A model generated the notes under the pieces. That model was not told where the DNA came from, did not search any database, and saw only the letters and a program-made list of their open reading frames with translations. 33,313 nt of DNA from Pedobacter sp. (GTDB lineage Bacteria; Bacteroidota; Bacteroidia; Sphingobacteriales; Sphingobacteriaceae), in the NCBI GenBank assembly GCA_014377665.1, contig JACMPF010000227.1:1-33313 (forward strand), read 5' to 3'. This document shows, piece after piece, positions 32,874 through 33,313 of the stretch. Each line of letters starts with the position of its first letter. Within the stretch, counting starts at the first letter, position 1. The position numbers were made by a program, and so were the translations under genes.

Positions 32874-33313
32874 ATGTTTAAAAACGCTCTCAACACACTC
32901 ATTGTCTGTGCGCTCAGTTGCACTCAAATTTTAGCCCAAGGTAATAAGGTAGATAGTGCAGGCATGAAGACGTTACGGCTTGATCCCACAACTGCAAGAG
33001 GTGCTGCAGTATCGCAGGTTTTTGATGATGTGAAATTTATCCCCCTGGAAACCACCAAAGAAAGTCTTTTTGGTACTATCAGTCAGTTAAATGTGACCGA
33101 TAATAATTATATTATCTATGACTATGATACCAAGGCAGTCTTGATATTCGACAAAGCTGGAAAATACATTGCAAAGGTTAATTCAAGCAAAATTGAGAAA
33201 GACCCGAATGACAAAGGAAATCAGGAGTTTTATGGTTATGTATTAAGAACTGAGAACAACCAGGATTACATTCAGATATATTCTGGCAAAAAGATCTTTT
33301 ATTTTGATTTAAA
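32874..33313 (+). CDS. 6-bladed beta-propeller protein, 3' end outside the window
   Basis: From the ATG at 32874 the frame stays open to the window edge (about 146 residues visible). A signal peptide of about 21 residues ends ILAQ. The mature start contains DDVKFIPLETTKESLFGTIS, then DNNYIIYDYDTKAVLIFDKA, the repeated blade pattern of the Bacteroidota 6-bladed beta-propeller family (BF4221-like). Such proteins are exported and common near SusC/SusD or sigma/anti-sigma genes, but their function is unproven. The start has no exact promoter match; TATATTTA lies near 32844. Confidence 0.82.
   Translation, partial: MFKNALNTLIVCALSCTQILAQGNKVDSAGMKTLRLDPTTARGAAVSQVFDDVKFIPLETTKESLFGTISQLNVTDNNYIIYDYDTKAVLIFDKAGKYIAKVNSSKIEKDPNDKGNQEFYGYVLRTENNQDYIQIYSGKKIFYFDL

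Noticed and set aside
1..33313. tRNA, rRNA, CRISPR array, toxin-antitoxin or phage genes
   Set aside because: No T-loop or acceptor patterns, regular spaced repeats, or typical small gene pairs were seen on reading both strands; an Infernal/tRNAscan run would be decisive.

Overview
This window looks like a chromosomal, mostly housekeeping segment of a Bacteroidota bacterium, most likely Sphingobacteriaceae (Pedobacter-like). The evidence is the type IX secretion genes (porT, porG, and a cargo protein with a type A sorting domain), the gene order nadK-porG-uppS-bamA-ompH-ompH, a Bacteroidota 6-bladed beta-propeller protein, AT-rich spacers, no clear Shine-Dalgarno sequences, and TAnnTTTG promoter elements in front of most transcription units. 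I saw no rRNA, tRNA, CRISPR array, prophage or intact insertion sequence.

Layout. (1) 1-2204, plus strand: an APC amino acid permease, a strong terminator, and a MarC-family membrane protein. (2) 8237-2217, minus strand: a FucP-type sugar transporter, then a dCMP deaminase, guaA, a binding-protein-like lipoprotein and an RsmB-type rRNA methyltransferase, tightly packed or overlapping. (3) 8368-8994, plus strand: a LysE-type exporter. (4) 19571-9005, minus strand: a long envelope cluster (alpha/beta hydrolase, CBS-ACT protein, nadK, porG, uppS, bamA, two ompH/skp chaperones), a terminator, murI, and a long PurF-like amidophosphoribosyltransferase. (5) 22408-19668, minus strand: ubiE-porT, then SDR-yqeY. 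(6) 22461-27683, plus strand: engB, a UbiA-type prenyltransferase, an M3 oligopeptidase, then a second, larger APC permease. (7) 27684-28217: a 534-base gap holding a terminator and a previously uncalled remnant of a kup potassium transporter on the minus strand. (8) 28218-32412, plus strand: a very small T9SS cargo protein, an FAH-family hydrolase, an M23 peptidase, a Bcp peroxiredoxin and map. (9) 32413-33313: a 461-base gap, then the 5' part of a 6-bladed beta-propeller gene that runs off the edge.

How the genes fit together. The largest theme is cell-envelope construction. UppS makes the undecaprenyl carrier, MurI supplies D-glutamate, BamA with two Skp-like chaperones inserts outer-membrane proteins, and PorG and PorT serve type IX secretion. 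UbiE and the UbiA-type enzyme sit back to back and both fit quinone synthesis. GuaA, the dCMP deaminase and the PurF paralogue belong to nucleotide metabolism.

No clearly new multi-gene system was found. The best leads are the kup remnant that keeps its promoter and start, two terminator hairpins that lie only 5-8 nt upstream of the next gene's start codon (one downstream of what looks like that gene's own promoter), the altered glutaminase site of the long PurF paralogue, and the minimal T9SS cargo protein.
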